Position numbers and translations under genes: made by a program
DNA from: Cycas panzhihuaensis
Lineage: Eukaryota > Cycadophyta
Length of the DNA: 64,000 nucleotides
Assembly: GCA_023213395.1 (NCBI GenBank)
Contig: CM041465.1
Coordinates: 152,279,741 to 152,343,740 of the forward strand
Direction: 5' to 3'
In this document: positions 22,666 through 33,844 of the stretch, one piece after another
Layout of the letters: every line of letters starts with the position of its first letter
Numbering within the stretch: position 1 is the first letter of the stretch
The notes under the pieces: generated by a model
What the model was told of the DNA's origin: nothing
What the model saw: the letters and a program-made list of their open reading frames with translations, nothing else
The model's database searches: none

Positions 22666-22680
22666 TTCTCCCCCCTAATG
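22666..22680 (-). other. polypurine tract of element G
   Basis: TTCTCCCCCCTAAT on the plus strand, which is AGGGGGGAGAA next to the LTR on the minus strand. Confidence 0.8.
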
Positions 22681-23160
22681 TCATCACGAACACTTCTATC
22701 TTTTCTTTGAACTCATGGAACTTGTACTTGAAAAAAACTTTAAAGTTCTGATCTTAATCTTTATCAACCCTTGTCACCCTTATAGCCACATATGTCTTTT
22801 TATCATGGAATGATGTAGAAAAACTATAAGTAGATAAAACTTGATTCAAATATAAATGAATAGATGCAATTTTGACTTTGTCAACTAGAATATTAAGAAG
22901 GCTTTGAACTTGAACTTTTGTAATCTTTATGCTTTGAACAACTGTCATATCATCAGGTTCATTCTTTGTCATATCATTAGATTCATTCTCCCCCTCAAAT
23001 AGAGGATCAGGTACTTGTGTAGCAAGTTGGTCCTACATTTGTTATGAATCCTCATGGGTGTTGTCACTATGCTTCACCTGTTCTGATGCCTATCTCATAT
23101 GCTCGTCAAAAATATCATCAAATACATGGAGGGTATCTCCCCCGTAAGTAGAAATCATAC
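22681..23160 (-). pseudogene. C-terminal reading frame of element G, unrecognised
   Basis: The minus strand holds an open stretch, with a few stops, that ends close to the polypurine tract. It is acidic in its first half (DDIFDEHM, DPLFEGENESND, NEPDDMTV), then hydrophobic/basic (VQSLLNILVDKVKI, DKKTYVAIRVTRVDKD, KFHEFKEKIEVFVMTLGG). I do not recognise the family. The position, next to the tract of the 3' LTR, suggests the last part of the element's coding region or an additional ORF. Confidence 0.4.
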
Positions 23161-25140
23161 ATTTCAAACTGATTTAGCAGTTTTTAGTTCAGAAACCTTT
23201 GAAAAAACATCATCCTTCATAGTGCAAAATAATAAACCTAAAACTTTATTATCTTTTCTAAAATTTTCTTTAATGCTAAGGTCACATTCATATTGTAAAT
23301 ACTTCAAAAGATCATGTTCAATAAAATAAGTTTACATGGTATCATACCATAGTGAAAAGTTATGGCTATCGAAAATGGGAAATTGTGCCATTTTATCAAA
23401 AAACTTTAGTACATATAAGGTATGCTTTTCAAAGAAATGACATACTTATGATATAAAATTTTAAATACACTTTTAAAGTATAATGATAAATAAGAAAACT
23501 TTCAATAATTATGTATTTTAAAGTAAACCTTAAAGTAGGAATATAACAAAGATCCTTTTCACTTATACAAAGTTAAAATAAACTTTTGATAACGAAATAT
23601 AAAGAGTTTTCAACCTTTAATTTCTCAAGTGAGTAAATATAAAACTTCAATGCAAGAAAAAAACTTTCCTTTTAAGTATATAAAAAAAACTTTACCTTGA
23701 GAAAGATATATATAGCTAAAAAAATGAAATGTATGTATGTATATTTTTAGTTACTTTAAGAATAATTTCTATTACTAAACAACTTAAAATACTTATATGA
23801 AGGTCAAGTAGAAACCTTAAACATATATCATGAATAACCAATAAGAAATAAAATAGAATTTTCTTAAAAAGTTTGAAGGGTAAGTCTATTAGGATGTACT
23901 TGTATGCTCAACTTTGACAGCTTGAAAACTATACTAAACAACGTTAGAATAACTTGAAATTGTACCAATATGTAGATTAATAAAGTTAAATCCAATGGAA
24001 CTAACTGTTTTGAAAATAGGTTCCAATAAGTCAAGATTTAAATGATTCAATGGTACAGACCTCCTTTTGAGGCCTAACAGGAGCAAGGAGCTCAAAATTG
24101 CATAAAATTTCTAATAAAACTTTAAAAAGTGTTGAAAAATAATCAAATATGTTTTGTAAAACTATTAGATATATGTTTGGTTGAAAATTTTTGAAAAAAT
24201 ATTATATGAAAATATGAAAAAAATGACAGATTGAGGCTAGTAAGTAGTCCAATATTAACAGATTTTAAAATAAGTAAAAACACCTTAAAACAGATGAAAG
24301 ACTATGTCAATTCGAAGGGGAATGAGTTAGCTTCCCAATGAAGCTGGCAGAATTGAATTTGGATATTAAACAAAAAAATTAGAGTAAAAACAGTAACAAG
24401 TACCTTTATATAAAAATGTTAAAAAAATGCTAGAAAGCACTAAAATATAAATTTCAACAATTAAAATAATAGTCAAAATAAATTCTAAAAAATAAAATAA
24501 AATATGAGTTTTGAAGTTTGTTGAACTAGATCAATGTAAAACAAATTTGGGCTAAAAATAGTTTCCAGGTAATAAAAGTCAACCAGTTCAAAAACCATTT
24601 TGTAAAAAATTGAAAACAAGTTGAAAAAAGGGGTAATTAGCTTTAAATTGGTTGAAATAGGGTCAAATCTGCACCAAATTGGTCATATGACCAGTCAAAA
24701 TTGGTGTACAGAAAAAATATGATCTAATGAAGCTAGTTTCATCTAAAACTGATGTCTCAGCGAGGAGTTATGGCAAAAAACAAAAAAAAAAAATTGCCAA
24801 TAACCCTATGAAAAATGAAAAAATGAAAAAATAAAAAGAAACAAAATTAATAAAGGGTTTGTTAGCCCCTTTATTGATGAGTTATGGTCACGTAATGATT
24901 AAATGTGACCATAGATGACGATGTGAGGGGGCTAAGGGTTTTAAACCCTTGATTTCAAAGTTTATGAAATATGTTTAAATTTTTTTAAGCTTTATTAAAA
25001 AATGAAAGGTGGGAGACCTGCACTATTTATAAAATCTAATACAAAGTCAGAGTCAGGCGTAATAAATATATATATAGTCAGAGTCAAGCACAATAAATAA
25101 CTAATCAATTGAATGGAGGGTGCAATAAATATAAAATGTA
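23161..25140. other. AT-rich interior or flank of element G
   Basis: Very AT-rich, with long A/T runs and no sustained frame. A hairpin-forming stretch lies at 24869-24945. The matching 5' LTR of G was not found. Confidence 0.4.
24869..24945. repeat. imperfect inverted repeat (hairpin)
   Basis: TTAGCCCC ... ATGGTCAC on the left pairs with GTGACCAT ... GGGGCTAA on the right around a loop of about 13 bases. The middle of the arms pairs only partly. Confidence 0.7.
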
Positions 25141-25182
25141 TATGCGACGCTGCTCCCCAAATGAAATCTGATAGACGCTAGC

Positions 25183-25377
25183 TTGCCGAAGTTTGTCCGA
25201 ATGCACAACATGCATGCAGGGTGGATTTCTCTAGGTAATCAATTGAATGGAGTGAGAGAAGGTAGTGCAGAATGTTACCATCCCCCAAGGATGTACCAAA
25301 GGATGTATGATAGTACAGAACACTCCCGTCCTCTTCCAAGAACCAGCGAGGGTAGAAACCTCAAGGAGAACGGGTAG
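25183..25377 (+). pseudogene. unrecognised conserved-looking 64-residue frame
   Basis: The open frame MPKFVRMHNMHAGWISLGNQ ... NGVREGSAECYHPPRMYQRM ... EHSRPLPRTSEGRNLKENG has balanced composition and better GC content than its surroundings, and looks like real coding sequence. I cannot name the family. It lies 0.4 kb left of element D and may belong to the same disrupted locus as 25590-25735 and 42455-42685. Confidence 0.35.
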
Positions 25378-25589
25378 ATAGGAAAGGAAGAATGATCTAT
25401 AGAATGCTAAATGACTTAGTGAGAAAAAACATTACAGATATCACATTCAACACTGGTAGAATGTTAAACAACTGGGAGGAACAATAGTAGCAGGGGTTCT
25501 GCATATGGTGGCTGATCAAATTTCGATAGGCAGATGGTGAGCCCTCTGTATGGCCCCGATATTATGTACAGGGAGGTAAACGTTGGTTT

Positions 25590-25735
25590 AAAGCTATATA
25601 TTCAGATGTGGAAGTACAACCCCTTTCTCCTCCATGGGCCTCTACAGCAGAGACAAAGGCTACTGCACTAACAAGGAGCCCTTTTAGAGGAATAGAATCA
25701 AAGGTTCCACCTGAACATGTAACATTGGTAGGTAC
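25590..25735 (+). repeat. left member of a diverged duplicated segment flanking element D
   Basis: This segment aligns without gaps to 41815-41950 on the far side of element D. I count about 63 identities in 99 positions. Read in frame it gives PPWASTAETKATALTRSPFR ... HVTLVGTKN. Weak resemblance to the E-x-K-A-x-A-L part of RNase H folds is possible but not convincing. Confidence 0.5.
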
Positions 25736-25752
25736 AAAAAATTATGCATCAA

Positions 25753-25757
25753 ATGAC
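25753..25757. repeat. possible target-site duplication of element D (left), offset by 3 bp
   Basis: ATGAC, found directly after the right LTR (41772-41776) but separated from the left LTR by AAG. The base next to the LTR (G, C on the minus strand) equals the spacer base between LTR and PBS, so untrimmed cDNA end bases could explain the offset. Confidence 0.45.
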
Positions 25758-25760
25758 AAG

Positions 25761-28229
25761 TGAAATGCTTGCTACGGGGTGGTGTCCCTACGTCTAGGAA
25801 AAGAGAATGAAATGTGCAAAGTCAAATTAAACTAAATAGCAAGGACTTCACCTCGCAAGGCGTCCATGCATTGGAGCGTGGATTCAGAACTGCAAAGGTG
25901 CCTGGTTGCTTCCAGGTAGCTGTGCAAAGCAAGGCCTTCCTACCCCTCGGATGGCTGGGAAGAGCAGAAAGTGCCTGGCACACTGTGTCTTCTCAAGGAA
26001 ATGAGAAGGCAATAAAACAGAAAGGCAAGTAAAATATATCTAGGCATAGGCAAAAAGAGGGTACAACACGGGTAGCTGTAACATAATGTAAACAATCTAA
26101 CTATGCTAAGCTAACTGATGGATGAAATAATGTAAAGCAAACACACATTCCTTTTTCTTTTTTTAATTCTTTACACGTTCCTAACTATACAAGTATGTGT
26201 ATAAAAGACAACGGTGTAAAAGAAATATGTAGGGAATAAGAAGAGTACCTGGATCCGATGCTTGAGTGGAGTGCTGCTCGTCCCTTTAGTTCTCGCTCTT
26301 TTCTGCTCCGCTCTTTGCGCATGCAATGCTGGTCGGCGATAGTTGCCGTAAGCAACCGAATATGGGCTAACCTACCTCCCCTTAAATATGCAAAGAATAG
26401 AAAGCAGAAAAGAAGCAAAAAACGTGAAATAACAAGAAATGCACTAAACATAGAACTAACCTACTATGGGTTTCGTTCCACGCGTAGCTCCACTAATGCG
26501 AGATCCTGCAAGCAAGTCAAGTGAGTACCTCCCTCTCAGAAGAGGGGCCACAAAATAGACCGAGAATAGATGCTAAACTCAAACGAAGCCATATGAAACT
26601 AAGCTAAGCATCAATATATGATAATGAAATCTCCCGCCAACATACACCATAAGCAACACCCAAAAAAAGAAAAGAGTATAGCCTCGGAATGGTTAACTCA
26701 CCCACAAAGAATCTCCACGAGACTCGGAAAGGAGAAACGAGCTCACAACAAGATCATGGGATGGTAAATAGTAAGAAGGAAGGAAGCAATAGAAAGGTTT
26801 GGGGCTTAGGCAGGGCCCAACATTGGTTTTATGTCCGAAACTGGATTCCCCAAATTCCCTTAACTCGATTCCTAAGAAGGATCTAAAGACAAAGGGAAAG
26901 AGGATAAGGGACAGAACCCTTGGGGAGAAGGGCAGCAAGGGGGATGGAACCCCACTTACCTCCCTCAAATCCTCTTTGTGTTACCCCTTTGCAACAACCA
27001 ACTAAGAATGGGTTGAGTGGGATGATTGGAGGAAACAATAATGTCTCAAAAAAGTAAGGAAGTGATACTAATTAAGTGCAACAACATGAAGGTATACAAA
27101 CTGGAAGTTTATTCACCAAAACATAAAAAAAATAACACAGATTACAAGTAAGAGTAGAGAGTACGTTGTTGGGGAAAAACCAAACATAAGTTTACTGTTA
27201 GGAAACAACAGAAATAACCAGCGTATGATGAATAATAATGACAGGTTTTTGCAAAGAGAGAAGTGTGGAAAAATCTTTGTAAGCTTGGGGCCTTGGTAGT
27301 TGGTCCTTTTGTGGAGCTTTTGGTAGAAATCTTCCTTGAAACCTTGGTCACTTGCAAGAAGATGTGAAACTTGCTGTTGGGAGCTATGGGGGTAACAATG
27401 GTCCCTAAAAATCTAGCTTGTAGTAGTGTCCCCTTCCTTGTGGCAGGTTTCTGTGAATGTAGTGTATGTCTTTCTATGTAAATTGAGTAAAAAGTTAGAA
27501 AAATGGGCAAAAGATCCTAAAATGAGGAGGAAAATCCCCCTTTATTCCCTGTTCACTGTAGGTGAACATTGGGGATATCAGGGCGACGCGAATTGACAGG
27601 CACTATGTGGCAGTTCCTTGAAAAAAGTGGAAACTGTCGCGTGGTTTTCTTTTTTTAAAATTCAAACAGTCGTACCGTAGCAAACTTGGCGGTACCGCGG
27701 CAAAGACCGTGGTACCACTGAGTTTGCAATGCATTCGCATCGGCAACAAAAAAAAGATAAAAATAGCAGAAATAAAGGTTTTGGTACTGTTACTAAGGGT
27801 AGATTAAGCCTAAAATAATTGGGGGAATACTCAAATGATGGGCAAGTAGCCAAAACAGTAAAGTGAGTCTCAACCAAGGGATTAACTGGACTTAGAGGAG
27901 ACTGCAACATGAGCAAAATATTGTAATATGGGCAGACATGACTGGCTGAAGCATCTCGAGAGGTTATGAAGATGATGTGGGTGGCTGTGCGCCATATGGG
28001 GTGTAGCATTCACTGAGGAATACCCCCATTATGAGTCATCATAGGTTGAGAGTGTGCTGTAAGCACATGCAATATGATCAGGCAGAGAAGCAATGCATAC
28101 AGGCAGGCATATGTCAAGTAGTCTATGCTAAATAATCTCAATCAAGCACAAGCAGGGAGAAGTGAGAATGTATACCTGAATATACCTAGGCCGATGTGTC
28201 TCGAGTCCATTCCCAGTAGCTGGGAAACA
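25761..28229 (-). repeat. 3' LTR of element D
   Basis: 2469 bp, starting TGAAATGCTT and ending TGGGAAACA on the plus strand, followed by the polypurine tract. Short frames inside it (for example around 26185-27005 and 27142-28009) recur in the other LTR and are not genes. Confidence 0.93.
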
Positions 28230-28241
28230 CTGCCCCTTTGG
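28230..28241 (-). other. polypurine tract of element D
   Basis: CTGCCCCTTTGG on the plus strand, CCAAAGGGGCAG on the minus strand, touching the LTR. Confidence 0.8.
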
Positions 28242-28311
28242 CAGTAGAGCCTCACTGCTCAAAAGCGTGACGTGATGATGAATGCTGACAACCAAAGACA
28301 TGAGTAGCACA

Positions 28312-28314
<3 letters not shown>

Positions 28315-28352
<38 letters not shown>
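28315..28352. repeat. (TA)n microsatellite
   Basis: About 19 TA repeats between the 3' LTR and the antisense gene. Confidence 0.95.
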
Positions 28353-28355
<3 letters not shown>

Positions 28356-29060
28356 TAATAATGAATAGCATATGGACCAAGGGTGTCAGCGAGTGTCATG
28401 GCAAAACATGTGGATAAGGGAGATAGAGACGAGGACAACATAGGGGCTACCTACGTGTCGTCTAAACATTGACTTGCAAGCAAATAGAGCAGATGAAGGG
28501 GATACCCCCGTTGCCGAAGCACAACGGATGATAAGAGGGCATCCAACAAACTGAATAAGCACATCAAACTAAAAGTGATCAAAGACTCAGGCACGGGCTG
28601 GCTGGGCAAGCCTTAAAGGTGATCGCTAAGAAGAGGGAGGCAATGCTCAAGGATGAGGTGGATGAGGTCCTCTGCCTTGGCATTGAGGTCCTTAAGGATG
28701 TGCTAGATATCGACTGACGAGAAAGAAGCCAGAAGAGTTCTGGCAGTTGACGCGAGGGTTCTTAGGTGAGGGAATTGCACCTAGTAAACATGGGTGAGAT
28801 GGGACACCACAAGTCCAGGGTGGCGAAATGAGCCAAATGAGTATAAACTCGGGCATGCATGGGAGTGACACGCAAAACGATACAAAAGGGCCTTCGAAAA
28901 AGTGTAATAATGGGGTGCCATAAATGCCTTTGCAAGAGAAAGCAAAAAGGGTATCCATAGAGCACGACGGGTGATAGGGCCAGAAGGCAAAGGCGATTAG
29001 GGAAACAGGACAATCCCAATGGCTATCACGAGGTCGAAAATAGAGGAAGTGCCCGTCGGG
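28353..29060. other. element D region where B carries the aRNase H
   Basis: No RNase H pattern is visible on either strand. The interval between polypurine tract and GAATTCATTTTCAC is about 0.64 kb shorter than in B. The part from about 28800 aligns with the antisense-gene promoter region of B. Confidence 0.5.
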
Positions 29061-29066
29061 GCCCCC

Positions 29067-29077
29067 GCCTATATAAG
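29067..29077 (+). promoter_or_regulatory. TATA-like box of the antisense PMD gene in D
   Basis: CCTATATAAG lies about 25 bases upstream of a block (GAATTCATTTTCAC) conserved between B and D, on the strand of the antisense gene. Confidence 0.5.
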
Positions 29078-29094
29078 AAAATTGAATGAAAACC

Positions 29095-29258
29095 GAATTC
29101 ATTTTCACCGGCTCTCATACGAAACCAGAGCCATTTCCTTATGGAGTGGAGTGCTGCCCAACTTCGAAGGCGTGAGAGATGATCTAACCGTCAGATCAGA
29201 GTACAGCGAGAGGCAGTAGGACCAAAGAGATAAGATGGCGATGGCTAGGCCAGACCTA
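29095..29258 (+). other. inferred leader exon of the antisense PMD gene (D copy)
   Basis: Conserved with B at both ends. It ends CAGACCTA before the donor GTGAGT. A short frame beginning MAITRSKIEEVPVG at 29019 runs through it, but whether it is translated is unknown. Confidence 0.4.
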
Positions 29259-29720
29259 GTGAGTGGATCTCGTAAAACCCTCCCCATTTCAAAGTTTAAA
29301 AATCATTATTTTTTGTAAATTTTAATGCATTTTTTGTACCCCTTATGGGCAATTGGATGCTTCTCGAAATCTGAATTAGACCCAGAAAGAGGCGGAGACT
29401 TGGGCATTAGGGAGCCTTGGTCCCGGTGGGCCCCACGGGGGTCCACTACAAGAAATTTTGGGATTTTCTGGGTAGAAACCTCCATTTTTAGGGGGGTCAC
29501 CATTTGTACCGCGGCCAAGATCGCGGTGTCACGATCACTGCAAGACCCGCTCTAAACTTAGTGGTACCGTTAAGTTTAGCGCAGTACACAGGCAGAAAAC
29601 TAGAAAAAATAAAAGAGGGGCCAACTGGCCCCCAAATTTCAGGCAAGAAAAGCAGAGGGATAGCTAGAAGCATAAATAACTACTAGGAGGCTGACCTTGA
29701 TTGATTTTTGATGATTGTAG
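29259..29720 (+). other. inferred first intron of the antisense PMD gene (D copy)
   Basis: GTGAGT donor and TGATGATTGTAG acceptor, 462 bp, at the same place as the inferred intron of B (5421-5875). Confidence 0.55.
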
Positions 29721-31600
29721 GCAGTTATCACGGTGGATAACCGCGAAAACTTCGACATGGCGATGCTGAGCTATATAGAGATGATGTCCCAGGAGGATAA
29801 GGCGACCTTGGGGAGGTGTGGCCTATACAAGGCCCTGAAGACACCTCAGTTTGCATCTGACCTGAGACTGCTAGTGGACATCATATCACACTGGGACCGA
29901 CGGAGGCATGTTTTCCACTTGCCTCGGGTAGGCGACGTGACGGTCACACTAGGAGACATCCGCGATTTTGGGGTATCTTGGCCGGGAGGCCAGTGAGACT
30001 GGGAGCGCTGCCTAGTACGGAGGCAGCTCACAGAGAGGTAGCATTGTTCTTTACAAGGGCTGGCAGCTGGGAGCAGAGGGGAGTTTCCCTCCAGACTATG
30101 CTCATGTCACGGATTTCTCAGGTGAGGAAATTGATCATACTATACGTTCTGTTTCAGATTTCCCAGAAACATAACTACAGGGAGATACCTGGAAGCTAGA
30201 TAGACGCAGTGCACCGCTACGAGGTAGGCGAGAGGATGGATTGGGCCACCCTAGTCGCGATAAACCTCGTCGTGCAACTAGATACCATCTGGACGGTAGG
30301 CAGAGAGGGTCTATCATACAGCACACTACTGCAGTGCTGGTTTTTTGACCATTTTGCGACAGTGGCACCAGCGGGGGGACCATACCGCATAGTAGAGTGG
30401 ACCCCGTGGTCCACAGGCAGATACGACTCAAAGAGATAGAGGACTAGGCCCACGTCTGGCAATTGGTAGAGGCGACATCGTTGGACCTCCTCATCCTGAC
30501 AGACTACGTAGCAGATCCATGTAGGACTGTGAGGTAGGAGAGTGACAACGAGGCAGGCAAAGCCAGAGCGCCCATAGATGATGATGATGATGATGGGGGA
30601 GACGGGGTCGGCCTGTCATAACCTGCGGGAGAGGCAGGTCCTTCACAGACATTAGGAGGAGCAGAGGGTCCATCCAGGGCTGCCAGAGGAGAGGCAGGCC
30701 CATCAGGGGCACCGGATGAGAGCAGGGGGCCGGTGACCAGGGCCCGCAGGCTACAGATCATGAGGAGATTCATAGAGGCACGAGTTGAGCTAGTCCCTGC
30801 GAGGAAAGAGGCTGAGGTATAGGAGGTACCCAAGGATGAGGTACCTGCAGTCGGCGGAGAGCCAGGAGGAGAGGATGTTGCCCGAGCAGAGGAGCCAGCA
30901 GCCACGGCAGGTGAGACCTAACCATTTCCTTAGTCGTTTGACATCTAGGACGATGCTTAATTTTATTTTATCATGGTATGCAGTGGGATATTCACTAACA
31001 CATGGCATGTTGCATTGGCAGGTACTGCAGAGATCAGACAGCTGGGAGAGGCCATGGTGAGGGAGATGTTTCTTCAGGTCTACGCAGGGGGGAAACCACC
31101 CATCTAGGCAGAGGATGCGCCTAGGTTGACAGGTGCCCATATGGAGGCATTCACTCCACTGGCAAGGGCGAGAGACATCTAGGCTGCAGAATCCTATGAG
31201 CATATGGCGTTCAGGGGACAACTACAACGAGAGCTCGATGAGGCCAGAGGCAAGCAAGATGAGTTGCGTAGATAAGTCTAGGCCCTAGAGACTCAGGGTG
31301 GAGATACTGAGAGTAGGGTCCAAATAGCGGTACTCAAGGAGCACCTCAGAGTGACAGAGGAGGGACTTCAAGGGGAGAGGGATCATATCCAGGCCTGATA
31401 CGATCAGCTAGTGGCCTAGATAGTGTCAAGGTCCAGTAGGAGTAGGACATATACCCACATAGCAGCTACGACCCTGAGACGACCACGAGACGAGGGGAGC
31501 AAGGTAGGGAGCTCGCAAAGGCCCAGGAGGAGCCTCAGAGGGATGTGGTCCCTAGGAGAGGGATCACACAGGCCAGGAGATGGCACCCCAGGAGCAGGGT
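29721..31600 (+). pseudogene. antisense plant-mobile-domain (PMD)-like gene of element D
   Basis: It runs opposite to gag-pol. The first coding block (29733-29996) contains GLYKALKTPQF, LVDIISHWDRRRHVFHLPRV and VTLGDIRDFGVSWPGG, the W-D-x-H-x-F-H-L-P ... T-L-x-D pattern of PMD proteins. After a shift come RGVSLQTM, NYREIPG and MDWATLVAINLVVQLD ... YSTLLQCWFFDHF. An Asp run (about 30576-30597) and a Gly/Pro-rich linker follow, to 30910. A GT-AG intron separates a coiled-coil tail (RQLGEAMV, LDEARGKQDELRR, VLKEHLRVTEEGLQGERD). A few stops and shifts show it is no longer intact. The PMD role in transposons is not established. Antisense extra genes are known in some Tat-lineage elements. Confidence 0.75.
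30911..31021 (+). other. second intron of the antisense PMD gene (D copy)
   Basis: CGGCAG|GTGAGACC donor and GCATTGGCAG acceptor, 111 bp. The B copy has GTGAGG...ATTAGCAG (13336-13468) at the same place between the linker and the coiled coil. Confidence 0.7.
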
Positions 31601-32036
31601 AGCAATAGTATAGGAGATGTACATTTGATTTTAACGGGAAAGCATGGGCCTCCAAGGGGTCATATATAGGCTCATATGATTGTACCCCCCTGCAAGGATA
31701 CCAGCTTCCCACATGTATGATGTAATATGTTATTTTTGATGTATATATATATGGGATAATTAGAACCCCATTTTGACATGAGATGGTGTGTATATCATGT
31801 GGTAGATAGCATGTATGCTTTATTTTGTATGTTATAAATGTTTGTTGTAAGTATTTTGCTATAATATGCATGTATTTCCTTCCATGTATGGCCATATGTC
31901 TAATAAGAGCACACACATCCACCATAAGTAGAGGTGATATAGAGGTGTGAGGTTAGAAATAAAGTGACATGCACATCCATGGGATAGCATAGTGGAATAT
32001 GCGAAAGAAATAACAGGCAAAAGAAAGGTGTAACAA
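31601..32036. other. spacer of element D between antisense gene and repeat
   Basis: AT-rich 3' region of the antisense gene, aligning loosely with 14111-14400 of B. No frame of note. Confidence 0.4.
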
Positions 32037-32405
32037 TACTCCAAGGTGTCGTCCCGATTGGGGGATGCCCAAATGGGAAGACGACAGGTTCTCGAAAGGA
32101 AATGGGAACACGGGTTCCATGAGAAGAACTGGAAGGAAAAGTGAAAATCCATCTTAAATCACCATTATACCCGCGGTTGGGAGAAATGGAAATAATTTAA
32201 GATGGTAGTTTAGGCTTGTTTCGAAGCATCATCCTAATTGGAGGATGCTCAAATAGGTGGACATGGTCCCAAAGGAAATGGGAACGCAGGTTCCGCCGAA
32301 GGAACCAGGAAGAGATGCAGAAGACACCTTGAGTTGCCATTTAACCCATGGTTGGGAGAAATAGGAACAATTCAAGATGGTAGTTTAGGCTCATTTCGGA
32401 GCATG
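32037..32405 (-). repeat. tandem duplication downstream of the D integrase (2 x about 180 bp)
   Basis: Copy 1 is about 32037-32220 and copy 2 about 32221-32405. Both contain GGGGATGCCCAAAT/GGAGGATGCTCAAAT, AAAGGAAATGGGAAC, GGTTGGGAGAAAT and AAGATGGTAGTTTAGGCT. B has one matching end at 14799. Confidence 0.88.
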
Positions 32406-32425
32406 GCGAAGAGATAGCTGAAAGA

Positions 32426-33802
32426 TCATGCATAAAACTTCTTGAGGAATTTCCCGTTGACCACTTTCTCAAATTCTAAGCCTTCCAGGGTAGTAATCCT
32501 GTAGATACCATCATCGAGGCTTTCGAGAACGATGAAGGGGCATACCCATTTAGGCCCAAATTTGGCTAGACGGTCATAAAGGTATTCCAACTTGAGGACA
32601 TGGTCCCCAAGGCACAAAGGACGGTTACGAAGACATTTGTCATGAGTCCTTTGTAGGTGGGATTTTAAAGTGAGATTCGTTTGATAAGCCATTAAGTGCC
32701 TCTCATCTAGGGCTTTGAGGTCTAGGAGGTAAGCCTGGCACATAGACTCGTCGTCAATGGGGCCTCGAAGGGAAACCCGTAGAGAGGGGATCTCCACTTC
32801 CAATGGGAGTACCACCTCGGTTCCATAGACTAACAAGAATAGAGTCATTCCAGTAGCTGTGCAGATGGAAGTGTGATAAGCCCATAGGGCAGAAGGGAGT
32901 TGGATGTGCCAATCTCTTTGAGATTGGGCAATGGTCTTCTTTAGAATGTTGACGAGCATTTTGTTGAAAGATTCAACTTGCCCGTTTGCCTGGGGATAAT
33001 AAGGGGATGACATCTTATGCGAGATCTTGAATCTCTTGCACAGCTCGTCCATTTCCTTATTACAGAAGGAGGTTCCATTATCTGTAATTAGGACATCTAG
33101 AATCCCAAAACGGCAAACAATATACTAGTAGATGAAGGTGGCTATCATCTTGCCAAGCGTAGTAGACAGGGGGATTGCCTCTGCCCATTTGGTGAAGTAT
33201 TCGATAGCGGTTAAGATATATTTATGTTATGCAAAAGATGGTGGCGATATAGCACCAATGAGGTCTAAGCCCCATTGAGAAAAGGGCCACAGAGACACGA
33301 GAGGGTGCAAAGCCTCAGAAGGCACATGAGAGATATTGGTGTGCTCTTGGCATCGCTGACATCTAAGGGCATAGGCGTGGGCATCCTTGAACAAGGATAG
33401 CCAGTAATAACCCATGCAGAGGATCCTTTGGGCTATGGATTAGCCCCTAAAGTGGCCCCCACAAATTCCATGGTGGTATTCGTGGAGTATTTGGTTCGCT
33501 TCGTTAGGAGCGATGCAATGAAGCAGGATCCCATCGAAGGATCTCTTGTACAACACTTCATCCATGAGGAAGTGTTGCCTAGCGATGGCATGGATGCGTG
33601 ACCTAACCTTGTTACTAGCTTCAGGGCGATATTCTTGCTGAGTCAAATATCGCACAATGTCACCATACCACTCGCTATCAGCGAGCGGGTGAGGAGAAGC
33701 ATCTTGGATGGTCAAAATAGACTCATCTGGGAAAGAGTCATCAATAGGAATGCCGCTCACGTTGGGGATGGCAACATCAGCTAATTGTTCTGCTACTATC
33801 AT
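32426..33802 (-). pseudogene. integrase of element D
   Basis: Minus strand, one frame with a few stops. A linker segment (DSEWYGDIVRYLTQQEYRPE ... LYKRSFDG) leads into the zinc finger, H in EYHHGICGGHF and C-x2-C in RCQRCQEHT. The catalytic core shows the first Asp in QWGLDLIGAISPP. The second-Asp motif lies just upstream of MDELCKRF at 33052, and the Glu is in YYPQANGQVESFNK. The C-terminus is GPKWVCPFIVLESLDDGIYR ... FLKKFYA (GPY/F-like module, with C in place of GP). No chromodomain. Confidence 0.88.
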
Positions 33803-33844
33803 TCCCTTCTTCGACTTGCTGTTAATGACTTACAAGTCAAACTC

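Noticed and set aside
26185-28009. Genes in the left LTR of D (several frames of 60-122 residues)
   Set aside because: They overlap on both strands, recur in the other LTR, and show no domain or start context.
28692-29108. 138-residue minus-strand frame in D
   Set aside because: It is a shadow frame over the promoter/leader of the antisense gene. It is not conserved as protein in B and has no domain.
30122-30157. A GT...AG intron in the antisense gene of D
   Set aside because: Only 36 bases, below plant intron size, and the B copy aligns through it as ordinary sequence.
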